64,000 bases of DNA. Source: Desulfuromonas thiophila (GTDB taxonomy: Bacteria > Desulfobacterota > Desulfuromonadia > Desulfuromonadales > Desulfuromonadaceae). Where the stretch lies: contig NZ_FNAQ01000001.1 of assembly GCF_900101955.1 (NCBI RefSeq), positions 313,358-377,357 on the forward strand. The letters run 5' to 3'. The notes beneath the pieces were generated by a model, which worked only from the letters and a program-made list of their open reading frames with translations, made no database searches and was not told the DNA's origin. The position numbers and the translations under genes are program-made. The stretch's first letter is position 1, and each line of letters begins with the position of its first letter. Shown here piece by piece: positions 41,955 to 50,152 of the stretch.

Positions 41955-42290
41955 ATGGATGAACGTCGGCGTTACGAACGCTTTGATACCCTCAATTTTG
42001 TCTACTATGTGCTGCAGGACAATGACAGTATCCTGACGCAGGATATCGGGCGCACCCTCGATGCCAGCGCGGAAGGCCTGCTGATCCAGACCCATGAGCC
42101 GCTGGTGGCGGGATTGCGCTTGCAGCTGAGTCTGGCCCTGGCGGATGAACTGCTCGAAGCGCGGGGGACGGTGATTCATGTGGGCGCAGAGCAGGACGGT
42201 TTTTATCGCAGTGGTGTTCGCCTCGATGACCTTGACGCACATCAACAGGCCCAGTATCAGCGTTTTCTGCAGGGTTTTATCGCCGCCTGA
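41955..42290 (+). CDS. PilZ domain protein (cyclic di-GMP receptor)
   Basis: The 111-residue protein is a single PilZ domain: the RRYERF arginine motif at the N-terminus, then TLDASAEGLL matching D/NxSxxG, with VTIHV-type strands (GTVIHVGAEQ) and RSGVRLDD. It probably binds c-di-GMP and controls motility or secretion. The start at 41955 follows GAGGTGCAGTC. A diguanylate cyclase is encoded about 2 kb upstream on the same strand, but nothing ties the two directly. Confidence 0.85.
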   Translation: MDERRRYERFDTLNFVYYVLQDNDSILTQDIGRTLDASAEGLLIQTHEPLVAGLRLQLSLALADELLEARGTVIHVGAEQDGFYRSGVRLDDLDAHQQAQYQRFLQGFIAA

Positions 42291-42588
42291 AGGGCCCTGC
42301 CGGTCTTTTCTCGCTTTGCCGCGGCGGCCCCGCCGCTTTCCCGTCTCCTGCATTCTTCCGTACACAGTGTTCTTTTTGCCTGCGTAGCAGCAAGGCTGTG
42401 GCCTGCTTTCCCGATTGACTTTAGTGTGGTGCCTGTGGTAGTAAGCGGTGCGCTGTCTGTATAAAAATTGTATACAGTGTGGCGGATATTGCCGCTTCTG
42501 TTGTTGCCATACCCGTTCCATCCCCTGTCGACCGGTGTCGCGCTCTGTGCGGGTACCGCCTTTTTTGCTGAAGCAAGGAGTCTGTTAC
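42291..42588. other. Upstream region of the nine-haem/cytochrome b gene
   Basis: The left part has a GC hairpin (about 42323-42341), probably ending the PilZ transcript. The right part has a TTGACT element (about 42415) and the TATACA dyads at 42457-42477. No c-di-GMP riboswitch core is recognisable. Confidence 0.5.
42457..42477 (+). promoter_or_regulatory. TATACA-type operator upstream of the CbcL-like gene
   Basis: CTGTAT-N9-ATACAG (42457-42477) forms one dyad. Inside it, TGTATACA (42469-42476) forms a tighter palindrome within AATTGTATACAGTG, like those at 33533 and 48042. It lies 112 bp upstream of the start codon and downstream of a TTGACT -35 candidate, a position that suits a repressor. 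Confidence 0.55.
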
Positions 42589-44433
42589 ATGGAGAAGACC
42601 GTATCCCGCTGGGTGGTATCGTCTGTACTGGCCGTGGCCCTGCTGCTGGCTGCCGTGCCCCTGTGGGCCGATACGCAAACCTGTCTGGAGTGTCACGAAG
42701 ACGTCGTGACGGCGCACGACTTCGCCGCCTCGGTGCATGGCGCCAGCGATATCGGCTGTCAGGATTGCCACGTTGTTGCTGATCTGGATGCTCACATGGA
42801 AGGTGAGGCGCTGCCGCCGGCGGTGGATTGCGCCACCTGTCACGACAGTCACAGCGCCGACCATGCCGGCAGCGTACATGCTCTGGCAGGCGTTGGCTGT
42901 GTCGAATGTCATGACGGCATCCATCGGTTGGCGGCTACGGCGGGGAACAAGCAGTCCCTGGTGAATACCTGTTCCAGCTGTCACGAAATGGACGGCTATG
43001 CCGAATCGGTGCATGGCCAGGCGGTGGCTGAGGGCAATGCTGACAGTGCCTCCTGTGGTGACTGTCACGGCGTGCATGGCGTGCAGAGTCTGTCGATGGC
43101 CGACGCCAAGACGGCGCGCCAGTTCGGCGCCGATGTCTGCATCCGTTGTCATGGGGATGAGGAAATGATGGAGCGCAACGGCGTTTATGCTCATGCGGTC
43201 CATACCTATCTGGCCAGCTATCATGGCAAGAGTTACCGTCTCGGTTACCCGGAGCTGACGGCGACCTGCGCCGATTGTCATGAGAGTCATGCGGTTTTTG
43301 GTCAGCACGATCCGCGGGCATCCATCCACGAGGACAATCGCGCTGCCACCTGTGGCAAATGTCACGAGGGTTCGACCCGCCTGTTCAGCTACTTCTATTC
43401 CCACGGCGATCACAGCGATTTCGACAACTACCCGGTGCTGGCGATCACCTTCTGGGCCATGACCACGCTGCTGATTGGTACCTTCTCGGTGTTCTGGCTT
43501 CATTCGATTCTGTGGATGATCCGTGGCCTGGCCGAGAACAAGGAGAAGAAGGCGGCGTTGGCGCGGGGCGAGGCTCATATTCACATTCCCGATGGCCACC
43601 GTGTTTACAAGCGTTTCAAGCCCTATCACATCTTCATGCACCTGCTGGTGATTATCAGCTTCCTGATTCTGTCGCTTACCGGCCTGCCGCTGAAGTTTGC
43701 TGATCAGCACTGGGCCAAGGTGATGATGGACTGGTATGGCGGTACGGCCAATGCGGCCTTCGGTCACCGGATCGGTGCCGTGATCACCTTTGTCTACTTT
43801 GGCATGGCGCTGGTGTTGAGCATTCACTTCCTGTTTATCCGCAAGGATATTCCCGGCATATGGCTGCAGCGCCTGTTCGGACCGGATTCCCTGATGCCCA
43901 ACTTCCGCGACATCAAGGACGTCACCGCTATGGTGCGCTGGTTCCTCTGGAAGGGGCCGAAACCGACCTTTGAACGCTGGAATTACTGGGAAAAATTTGA
44001 CTTCATCGCGGTCTTCTGGGGTATGTTCGCCATTGGCGGTTCCGGTCTGATGCTGTGGTTCCCGGAGTTCTTCGGTCTGTTTCTGCCGGGTTGGGTGTTC
44101 AATGTGGCAACCATTGTTCATTCGGACGAGGCCTTGCTGGCAACGGGCTTCATCTTTTCGGTCCACTTCTTCAATACCCATCTGCGGCCGGAGAAGTTCC
44201 CGATGGATTTCGTCATCTTCAATGGCGAGATGCATAAGGAGGAGTTTGTCGAGGAACGTGGCGACCAGTGGAAGCGCTATGAGCAACTGGGCATTACCGA
44301 GCAGTTTGTCAAGGATAAGTCGTCGAGCCCCCTGTACAACCTGATCTTGCGGACCTTTGGTTTTGTCGCTGTCGCCATCGGCGTGGTGTTGTTCGTCCTG
44401 ATCCTGTTCTCGGTGCTTACCGGTAGTCACTGA
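42589..44433 (+). CDS. Inner-membrane nine-haem cytochrome c / cytochrome b fusion (CbcL-like)
   Basis: The 614-residue protein (AAGGAG before ATG 42589) has a signal peptide ending near PLWAD, then nine CXXCH motifs in residues about 32-260 (CLECH to CGKCH). A membrane domain follows with about five TM helices from residue 285. Conserved His residues in [17 protein letters not shown] and LSIHFLF are suited to bind two b-type haems. This matches Geobacter CbcL, a quinol-oxidising inner-membrane protein (nonahaem c plus dihaem b) used for low-potential acceptors. Order and haem number fit, but identity with CbcL is by recall only. It ends at a strong terminator. Confidence 0.88.
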   Translation: MEKTVSRWVVSSVLAVALLLAAVPLWADTQTCLECHEDVVTAHDFAASVHGASDIGCQDCHVVADLDAHMEGEALPPAVDCATCHDSHSADHAGSVHALAGVGCVECHDGIHRLAATAGNKQSLVNTCSSCHEMDGYAESVHGQAVAEGNADSASCGDCHGVHGVQSLSMADAKTARQFGADVCIRCHGDEEMMERNGVYAHAVHTYLASYHGKSYRLGYPELTATCADCHESHAVFGQHDPRASIHEDNRAATCGKCHEGSTRLFSYFYSHGDHSDFDNYPVLAITFWAMTTLLIGTFSVFWLHSILWMIRGLAENKEKKAALARGEAHIHIPDGHRVYKRFKPYHIFMHLLVIISFLILSLTGLPLKFADQHWAKVMMDWYGGTANAAFGHRIGAVITFVYFGMALVLSIHFLFIRKDIPGIWLQRLFGPDSLMPNFRDIKDVTAMVRWFLWKGPKPTFERWNYWEKFDFIAVFWGMFAIGGSGLMLWFPEFFGLFLPGWVFNVATIVHSDEALLATGFIFSVHFFNTHLRPEKFPMDFVIFNGEMHKEEFVEERGDQWKRYEQLGITEQFVKDKSSSPLYNLILRTFGFVAVAIGVVLFVLILFSVLTGSH

Positions 44434-44479
44434 TGCCGCAGTGATGCTTTTACCGCGTTTTCGAACATGACTGTGCTAT

Positions 44480-44511
44480 AAAAAAGAGGAGCCGGAGGGC
44501 TCCTCTTTTTT
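44480..44511 (+). terminator. Terminator of the CbcL-like gene
   Basis: A 14-bp stem AAAAAAGAGGAGCC / GGCTCCTCTTTTTT with a GGAG loop and terminal T run lies 47 bp past the stop. Confidence 0.92.
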
Positions 44512-44551
44512 ATGGCCGGCTCTGGCCTTGGGTCAGGAAAGGTAAGACATT

Positions 44552-44791
44552 ATGGGGAATGGCATTTCGCTGACAGCGCTGTTGGCGCTGCTGCTCAATC
44601 TGATTGGTGGCCTGGCGGCTCTGGCCGGCATGATTCTGGTGGGGTTTTGCGGCGGGGTTGATCTGGCTGGACTGGGTGACGGTCGCAGCTTTGGTTATCT
44701 GCTGGTCTGTGTCGGCCTCTGTCTGGTGTTCGGCGCCGTGTTGCTGACCCGCTTGGCACGTCATCGCGACACGCCTGAGTCTCAGGGGTAG
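44552..44791 (+). CDS. Small two-helix membrane protein
   Basis: This 79-residue protein has two hydrophobic helices (about 6-32 and 47-66) and a charged C-terminus. It starts at ATG 44552 with AGGAAAGG upstream, and its stop lies 3 bp before the histidine kinase start. No domain is recognised. Tight spacing suggests that it belongs to the sensor kinase transcript, possibly as a small partner in the membrane. Confidence 0.7.
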   Translation: MGNGISLTALLALLLNLIGGLAALAGMILVGFCGGVDLAGLGDGRSFGYLLVCVGLCLVFGAVLLTRLARHRDTPESQG

Positions 44792-44794
44792 TGC

Positions 44795-46360
44795 ATGAAG
44801 ATCCGTTTGTCGTTGCTGGTGCGTTTCATGGCGGTCATCGGGGCCGTGCTGCTGGTCACCATGCTGGTGTTTGTGATTGTCAACGTGCGGTTGCAGCGTG
44901 AAATCACGCTGGAGAATTCCCTGCACGATGCCGATTATCTCAGCGAAGCGATCCTGCGTTCGACCTATTACCAGATGCTGACGGACGATCGTGAGATGCT
45001 TTACAAGATGATCGAGGAAGTCGGCGCCATGGATGGTATCCGCCGTATCCGCCTGTTTAATAAGGACGGTGTGGTGACCTTCTCTACCGATAAAGCAGAA
45101 TTGGGGACGGTGCTGGGGCTGTCGGCCGAGGGCTGCAGCTTTTGCCATGTGGAGACCGGGCCACCCTTGTCCTTTGCGACCACCGCGGCCCGGGGGCGTA
45201 CCTTTGTCGACGACCGGGGAGAGACCTTTCTCGGCGTGACCAAGCCGATCTACAATGAGCCCAGTTGCTACACGGGCAGTTGCCATTACCATCCACCAGA
45301 TCGGGAGCTCAATGGCATTCTGGATGTGCAGCTGTCGCTGCAGAGTCGCCTGCATCAGGTCGATGTGTTTCGCAATTACTTCATCGTGCTCACCTGTGTC
45401 TTGTTGGTGCTGCTGTTTCTGGCGCTGCTGCTGTTGACTAAGCGTTTCATCATCACGCCGGTACAGGCGCTACTGGAACATCAGCGCCGTCTTTCTCTGG
45501 GGGATCTGGACGCGCAGGCCCAGATCAGCGCTTCCGATGAACTGGGGGAATTGGCCCAGGGAGCCAACGAGATGACGCGCCACCTGCGTCAGTCGCAGGA
45601 AGAGATTCGGCGCTGGGCGGCGACCCTGGAGAACAAGGTTGAGCAACGGACTCGCCAGATTCGTGAAATGCAGGGGTCGCTGGCGCGCTCCGAGAGGCTG
45701 GCGGCGCTGGGCAAACTGGTGGCGGGGATCGCCCACGAAATCAATAATCCGTTGACGGGGATTTTGATGTTTTCCTCGATGGCGGCGGAAACGCCGGAAC
45801 TTGATCCGCAGGTAAGGGAGGACCTGCAGACCATTACCCGCGAAACGCAGCGCTGTGCCGGCATTGTGAGGGGGCTGCTTGATTTTGGCCGCGAGTCCAT
45901 ACCGCAGAAGAACTTCTGCAATATCAATGGCGTGGTAGACAAGGCGCTGGCGCTGGTCGAGCATCAGGCTCTGTTTCAGGATATTGTCATCTATCGAAAC
46001 TACTGTGAGGAGCTGCCGGAGCTGGAGGTCGACCCCAATCAGCTGGAGCAGGTCTTTGTCAACATGTTCATCAATGCTGCCCAGGCCATGTCTCAAGGGG
46101 GCACGTTGACCATCGATACCTGGGAGGAGGCCGACGAGGTGCTGATCCGCATCTGTGACAGCGGCAGCGGCATACCACAGGATATCCTTGAACGGATTTT
46201 CGACCCGTTTTTTACCACCAAAGAGGACCAGGGCACGGGGCTGGGACTGTCGGTATCTTATGGCATCGTGGAAAATCACGGTGGCCGGATCGAGGTGCGC
46301 AGCACCGAAGGGGAGGGGACCTGCTTCACCATCTCGCTGCCTAAGGAATACCAGTCGTAG
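44795..46360 (+). CDS. Histidine kinase with a covalent haem c-type periplasmic sensor domain
   Basis: The 521-residue kinase has TM1 (about 8-30), a periplasmic PAS/Cache-like domain and TM2 (about 197-216). HAMP, a coiled coil, HisKA with phospho-acceptor His at about 314 (GIAHEINNPLTG) and an HATPase domain (GTGLGLSVSYG) follow. The sensor carries a classical haem c motif CSFCH (114-118) and a second CX4CH motif, CYTGSCH (158-164). Haem-binding sensor domains are known in Geobacter chemoreceptors. This one probably reports periplasmic redox state. A close relative of the sensor lies at 50153-50956. The likely regulator is encoded convergently downstream. Confidence 0.9.
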   Translation: MKIRLSLLVRFMAVIGAVLLVTMLVFVIVNVRLQREITLENSLHDADYLSEAILRSTYYQMLTDDREMLYKMIEEVGAMDGIRRIRLFNKDGVVTFSTDKAELGTVLGLSAEGCSFCHVETGPPLSFATTAARGRTFVDDRGETFLGVTKPIYNEPSCYTGSCHYHPPDRELNGILDVQLSLQSRLHQVDVFRNYFIVLTCVLLVLLFLALLLLTKRFIITPVQALLEHQRRLSLGDLDAQAQISASDELGELAQGANEMTRHLRQSQEEIRRWAATLENKVEQRTRQIREMQGSLARSERLAALGKLVAGIAHEINNPLTGILMFSSMAAETPELDPQVREDLQTITRETQRCAGIVRGLLDFGRESIPQKNFCNINGVVDKALALVEHQALFQDIVIYRNYCEELPELEVDPNQLEQVFVNMFINAAQAMSQGGTLTIDTWEEADEVLIRICDSGSGIPQDILERIFDPFFTTKEDQGTGLGLSVSYGIVENHGGRIEVRSTEGEGTCFTISLPKEYQS

Positions 46361-46414
46361 CGAGGGGTGACCATAACGGGACGGCTGGCAGCAGTGGGTT
46401 GTCTGCTGCCAGTA

Positions 46415-47815
46415 TCAGAACTTGCGGTCGCGGGCGGAAATCTGCAGCTTCTTCATCAGGGCCTGGAAGTTCGGCCGCAACATGCCGACTTCTTCGGCCG
46501 CCCGGGTGATATTCCAGTCGTTGCGCTGCAAGGCTTCGAGCACAAAACTTTTTTCGATGGGAATGACGGCTTCTTCACGCAGGCGGCGTTTGATTTCTTT
46601 GAGCTCGTCGGCTGTTTTGGGGGTGTAGTCGCTGCTGCCGAGGGTTTCCGCCAGCTCTGAATCGAGAAATCCGAAATCAGCCGGCTGGATCAGGTCTTCT
46701 TCAGCCAGCACCACGGCCCGTTCAATCATGTGTTCAAGCTCGCGCACATTTCCCGGAAATTCATACTGTTCCAACAGCGCCATCGCTGCCGGGCTGACCC
46801 CTTTGATGTCCTTGCCGATTTCACTGGCGAAACGCCGCAGGAAATGGCCAATCAGGAGCGGCAGGTCACCTTTGCGGTCGCGCAGTGGTGGCATGTCGAT
46901 GGGAATGGTGTTGAGGCGGAAATACAGGTCTTCGCGGAACTCTCCTTTTTCGGCCAGTTCGCGCAAGCTTTTGTTGGTAGCCGAGATCAGGCGGATGTTG
47001 ATGGGCTGGGGCTTGGTGCCGCCGATGGGTGTTACCTCCCGTTCCTGGATGACGCGCAGGAGCTTGGCCTGGGAGCTGAGGCTGATGTTGGAAACCTCGT
47101 CGAGAAACAGGGTGCCGCCATCGGCAATCTTGAACAGGCCCACCTTGGTACGCATGGCGCCAGTGAAGGAGCCCTTTTCGTGGCCAAAAAGCTCGCTTTC
47201 CAGTAGGGTTTCGGCCAGGGCAGTACAGTCGATGGCAACAAAGGGCTTGTCGCGCCGCTGGCTGTTGTCGTGGATGGCCCGGGCTACCAGTTCCTTGCCG
47301 GTGCCACTTTCACCCGTGATCAGCACGGTGCTGTCGGTTGGTGCCACCTGCAGGATGCGGTTGTAGACCTTTTTCATGGCCTTGCTGGCACCGATGAAGC
47401 GGTCGAAACCCTGGGCATTACCGCTGTCGTCACCTTCCGTGTTGGCCAGTCGGTGATCGACCGCTTTGCGGATCAGGGCGCGGACCTGATCTGGCGTAAA
47501 GGGCTTGGAAAGATAATCGAAGGCACCATTCTTGATGGCGTCTACGGCGGTTTCCACCGTGGCGTAGCCGGTGATGATGATGACGGGGACATAGGGTTGC
47601 AGGATGCGGATGGATTTGAGAACTTCCATGCCACTCATGCCAGGCATCTTCAGGTCGCTGATGACGACGCTGTACTGTTCCTGCTGAATGCGTTCGAGAG
47701 CGGCGTGACCGCTGGCTACGGGATCAACCTGGTAGCCATCGCTCTGCAGGATGCGGCGGAGAGCTTCACGAATGACAGCTTCATCGTCGACGACGAGAAT
47801 GCGTGGTTGCGACAT
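46415..47815 (-). CDS. Sigma-54-dependent response regulator (BccR-like)
   Basis: This 466-residue protein has a receiver domain with D54 (VVISDLKMPGM), an AAA+ domain with GESGTGKE, Walker B FLDEVS, and a Fis-type helix-turn-helix near ITRAAEEVGMLRPNFQALMKKL. The sigma-54 contact loop reads GSFTGA instead of GAFTGA. It lies divergent from the CbcA/CbcB-like pair and convergent with the haem-sensor kinase. In Geobacter a sigma-54 regulator (BccR) near cbcBA activates that operon, so the same role is likely here. I could not find a consensus -24/-12 site upstream of the cytochrome genes. Confidence 0.9.
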   Translation of the reverse strand: MSQPRILVVDDEAVIREALRRILQSDGYQVDPVASGHAALERIQQEQYSVVISDLKMPGMSGMEVLKSIRILQPYVPVIIITGYATVETAVDAIKNGAFDYLSKPFTPDQVRALIRKAVDHRLANTEGDDSGNAQGFDRFIGASKAMKKVYNRILQVAPTDSTVLITGESGTGKELVARAIHDNSQRRDKPFVAIDCTALAETLLESELFGHEKGSFTGAMRTKVGLFKIADGGTLFLDEVSNISLSSQAKLLRVIQEREVTPIGGTKPQPINIRLISATNKSLRELAEKGEFREDLYFRLNTIPIDMPPLRDRKGDLPLLIGHFLRRFASEIGKDIKGVSPAAMALLEQYEFPGNVRELEHMIERAVVLAEEDLIQPADFGFLDSELAETLGSSDYTPKTADELKEIKRRLREEAVIPIEKSFVLEALQRNDWNITRAAEEVGMLRPNFQALMKKLQISARDRKF

Positions 47816-47930
47816 GGAATAACCCCTTTGGCCGACGTCCTGCTGACGGAGTGGTGTCCGTATGCGGGATAACCCGGCACTTCTAGCCTAAAAATGTCAC
47901 TTTTGTCAAGCGCCGGTCCCCGGCACAGAC

Positions 47931-47951
47931 TTGTATAGGAAAAATATACAG
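47931..47951. promoter_or_regulatory. TTGTAT-N9-ATACAG dyad
   Basis: It matches, with the same 9-bp spacer, the dyads at 42457-42477 and 52248-52268. It lies 116 bp upstream of the sigma-54 regulator start and 334 bp upstream of the heptahaem cytochrome start. Confidence 0.5.
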
Positions 47952-48014
47952 GCTTTGGTGCTTCCTGTACAGTCTTGATGTTGCGCAACTTCCTGTCTTT
48001 AAGGCGGATAGTTC

Positions 48015-48051
48015 TTGTCCCGGCGCAGATGCTGTGTATATTGTATACAAT
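48015..48051 (+). promoter_or_regulatory. Promoter of the CbcAB-like operon overlapped by a TTGTATACAA palindrome
   Basis: TTGTCC (48015-48020), a 16-bp spacer and TATATT (48037-48042) make a plausible promoter. The perfect 12-bp palindrome ATTGTATACAAT (48040-48051) starts within the -10, so a bound protein would block RNA polymerase. Confidence 0.6.
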
Positions 48052-48284
48052 CTTTCCGGCCCGTGTCCCCCTGCTGGGTTGCGGGGATGTTTGTCTGCCG
48101 GGTAGTATTCCCTGTAAAGCCTGTGTTTGTGGTTTTATGGTTCGCTTATTGCTTAGCGTGCGGGAGGCTGCTGGCATCAGCTGGTCGGGTTCCTCCCGTC
48201 GCACTGGGGTGTCGCACCCGCCCAACGGGTGCCTGAGTCTGTGGTGTTTTTTTGTCATGTTCGAGGAAGGAGAAATGAAGCGAG

Positions 48285-49322
48285 ATGAAGAATTTTCTGT
48301 TGTGTAGTGCCATCGGGCTGGTTCTGGCCCTGCAGCCGGCGGGGCTTTGGGCGCTGACGGATCAGGACTGTCTGGACTGTCACAGCCTGGCCGACGAGGT
48401 CGGGGAAATGAACCATGTGGATGCTGCAATCTATCAGGGGACGGCCCATGCCGAGCTGGGTTGCTCCGGTTGCCACAGTGCCGGCGACGGGCATCCCTAT
48501 GATGCGTCAGAGGTCTCTCTGACCGCTCAGTGCAGCGATTGCCACGATGGCCTGGCGGCGACCTACGCGGCCAGCAGCCATGCCGACAACGCCAGCTGTG
48601 GTGATTGTCACAATGCCCATCAGGCTCTGGCGCCGCTGAGTTTGTCGGGTGAGCAGATGAACCAGTCGTGCCAGGATTGTCATGACCATGCCGAGGTGGA
48701 GGGGTCCCATGCCCGCTGGCTGCCACAGGCCGATATTCACATCCGTGCGGTGCCCTGTGTCACCTGTCACAGCTCGTCGAAAAAGTTTGTCGTGTCGCTC
48801 TATGTTACCCAGCGTCAGGGTGGCCGGGCCTACGCTGATTACGAACTGATCAGCTACACCGATCTGCAGCAGGCCGTGGGCTCGGAGGACGTAACCGATC
48901 TGCTGGATCAGGACAACGACGGTCAGGTGTCGCTGACGGAGCTCAATGCCTTCTACCAGCGCACCGACAATCATGGGCTGCGGCTGTGGGCCATGATGAC
49001 GCCGGAAAGTGTCGATCACGATTTCACCACCATGGATGATCGCTGGGACTGCACCTACTGCCATGCTGCCGGTCCCGAGGCCATGCAGCAGAGCTTTATT
49101 GCCTTTCCGCAGCCCGATGGCACCTATGGCCGGGTACCGGTTGAAGCGGGCGCGACACTTGACGCCCTGTTCGGTACCCCTGATTTTTACATGGTAGGTT
49201 CCACCCGCAGCACCACGCTCAACATTATCGGTCTGCTGATTCTGCTGGGTGGCCTGGCCATGCCGATCGGTCATGGCACCCTGCGTTTCCTGACCCGTAA
49301 AAACCGTAGAAAGGATCACTGA
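48285..49322 (+). CDS. cbcA: Membrane-anchored heptahaem cytochrome c with an EF-hand-like loop (CbcA-like)
   Basis: The 345-residue protein has a signal peptide (MKNFLLCSAIGLVLALQPAGLWA), seven CXXCH motifs (CLDCH, CSGCH, CSDCH, CGDCH, CQDCH, CVTCH, CTYCH) and a C-terminal TM (LNIIGLLILLGGLAMPIG). Between haems six and seven sits a sequence fitting an EF-hand calcium loop, D208-x-D-x-D-G then E219 (LDQDNDGQVSLTEL). The heptahaem count and the following b-type gene match CbcA/CbcB, the quinone oxidoreductase used near the energetic limit in Geobacter. An ATG 12 bases upstream is possible, but the chosen start gives the better signal peptide. Confidence 0.85.
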   Translation: MKNFLLCSAIGLVLALQPAGLWALTDQDCLDCHSLADEVGEMNHVDAAIYQGTAHAELGCSGCHSAGDGHPYDASEVSLTAQCSDCHDGLAATYAASSHADNASCGDCHNAHQALAPLSLSGEQMNQSCQDCHDHAEVEGSHARWLPQADIHIRAVPCVTCHSSSKKFVVSLYVTQRQGGRAYADYELISYTDLQQAVGSEDVTDLLDQDNDGQVSLTELNAFYQRTDNHGLRLWAMMTPESVDHDFTTMDDRWDCTYCHAAGPEAMQQSFIAFPQPDGTYGRVPVEAGATLDALFGTPDFYMVGSTRSTTLNIIGLLILLGGLAMPIGHGTLRFLTRKNRRKDH

Positions 49323-49324
49323 TC

Positions 49325-49966
49325 ATGGCTATGCAGGAACGGATTTACCTGACCCCGACCCCCGTGCGTATCTGGCACTGGCTCAATGCCCTGGGCATTG
49401 TCACCCTGTGCATCACTGGTGCCCAGATCCGCTTTCCCGAATACATCAACATCTTTGGCACCTATCGCGCGGCGGTGCGCTTGCATCACACCGCCGGTAT
49501 TGTTGTGGCCATTTCCTTTTTGCTCTGGCTGTTTTACTATGGTGTCATCGCCAAGATGCTGGTGCGTCTCTATGTGCCGACAGCCGAAGACCTGAAGTAT
49601 GGCGCGTTTCGTCAGGCCCTGTATTACTTCTTCCACTATTTCAGGGGTGACAAGCCCAACCCGCATCAGGAATCGCCGACCAACAAGTTCAACCCGATGC
49701 AGAAGGGCGCCTATGTGGTTATCATGATGGTGCTGGTGCCACTGGTGATCATCACGGGTTTGATCCTGATGAATCTGGGGCCTCTCAGCTCTCTTGCGCA
49801 CCTGCTCGGCGGTGTGCGGGTAGTGGCCGGTATTCATTTCCTGTTGGCTTGTGCCTTGGGAGCCTTCCTGCCGACCCATTTTTATCTGGCGACTCTGGGC
49901 CATACCCCGTTTGCTCACTTCAAACCCATGTGGACGGGCTGGGAAGAACCGCACGGTCACGAGTAA
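49325..49966 (+). CDS. cbcB: Cytochrome b/b6-type membrane subunit (CbcB-like)
   Basis: The 213-residue protein has four TM helices with conserved His residues: VRIWHWLN (His 18), VRLHHTAG (His 54-55), GIHFLLA and PTHFYLAT. They form the two-haem b site of the NarI/FdnI/HydC type. It begins 2 bp after the CbcA-like stop, with AAAGGA upstream. It should pass electrons from menaquinol to the heptahaem subunit. A perfect 14-bp hairpin follows the gene. Confidence 0.87.
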   Translation: MAMQERIYLTPTPVRIWHWLNALGIVTLCITGAQIRFPEYINIFGTYRAAVRLHHTAGIVVAISFLLWLFYYGVIAKMLVRLYVPTAEDLKYGAFRQALYYFFHYFRGDKPNPHQESPTNKFNPMQKGAYVVIMMVLVPLVIITGLILMNLGPLSSLAHLLGGVRVVAGIHFLLACALGAFLPTHFYLATLGHTPFAHFKPMWTGWEEPHGHE

Positions 49967-50094
49967 CGGTTTTTCGGACGGTCTTTGCCTGCTCCTGGTT
50001 GATTGCGGGGCGGGCGGAGGCCGGGCTCCAGCGGTCCGATGCGCTGCCGCCGCGTCGGCATCCGTTAACAGCGGCCGGCATCATTTCCTGAAAT

Positions 50095-50125
50095 GACAGC
50101 GAAGCGGAGATTCCGCTTCGCTGTC
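50095..50125 (+). terminator. Hairpin after the CbcAB-like pair
   Basis: GACAGCGAAGCGGA / TCCGCTTCGCTGTC, a perfect 14-bp stem with a 3-base loop. It ends 27 bp before the next start codon. Without a clear U-tract it may attenuate rather than stop transcription into the sensor gene. Confidence 0.6.
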
Positions 50126-50152
50126 TTGTCACTCGAAGTCGAGGATTCAGTC

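Larger units (their letters stand above)
47816..48284. other. Divergent control region, regulator / CbcAB-like operon
   Basis: A 469-bp gap without a gene. It contains TTGTAT-N9-ATACAG (47931-47951), the perfect palindrome ATTGTATACAAT (48040-48051) and a sigma-70-like promoter. The 200-bp leader after the promoter is unusually long for this window and lower in GC, so it may hold a regulatory RNA structure. Confidence 0.55.

Noticed and set aside
42291-42588. Cyclic di-GMP (GEMM) riboswitch before the cytochrome gene, common in Geobacter relatives
   Set aside because: I could not find the conserved core sequence or the tetraloop stem. A covariance-model search would be needed.
42421-44430. 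A 669-codon open frame on the minus strand opposite the CbcL-like gene (and similar long ones at 52994-55042, 36495-38408, 61255-62844 and 12167-13678)
   Set aside because: They are mirror frames of GC-rich genes, with low-complexity His/Gln/Arg-rich translations, no domains and no ribosome sites. The plus-strand genes have clear family motifs.
47931-47951. LexA box
   Set aside because: The CTGT-N8-ACAG spacing is not met (13 bases between tetramers), and neighbours are not SOS genes.
48015-48284. Sigma-54 promoter for the CbcAB-like operon
   Set aside because: No GG-N10-GC element with TGGC/TTGC character was found in the leader, although the regulator next door suggests one. It may be degenerate or further away.
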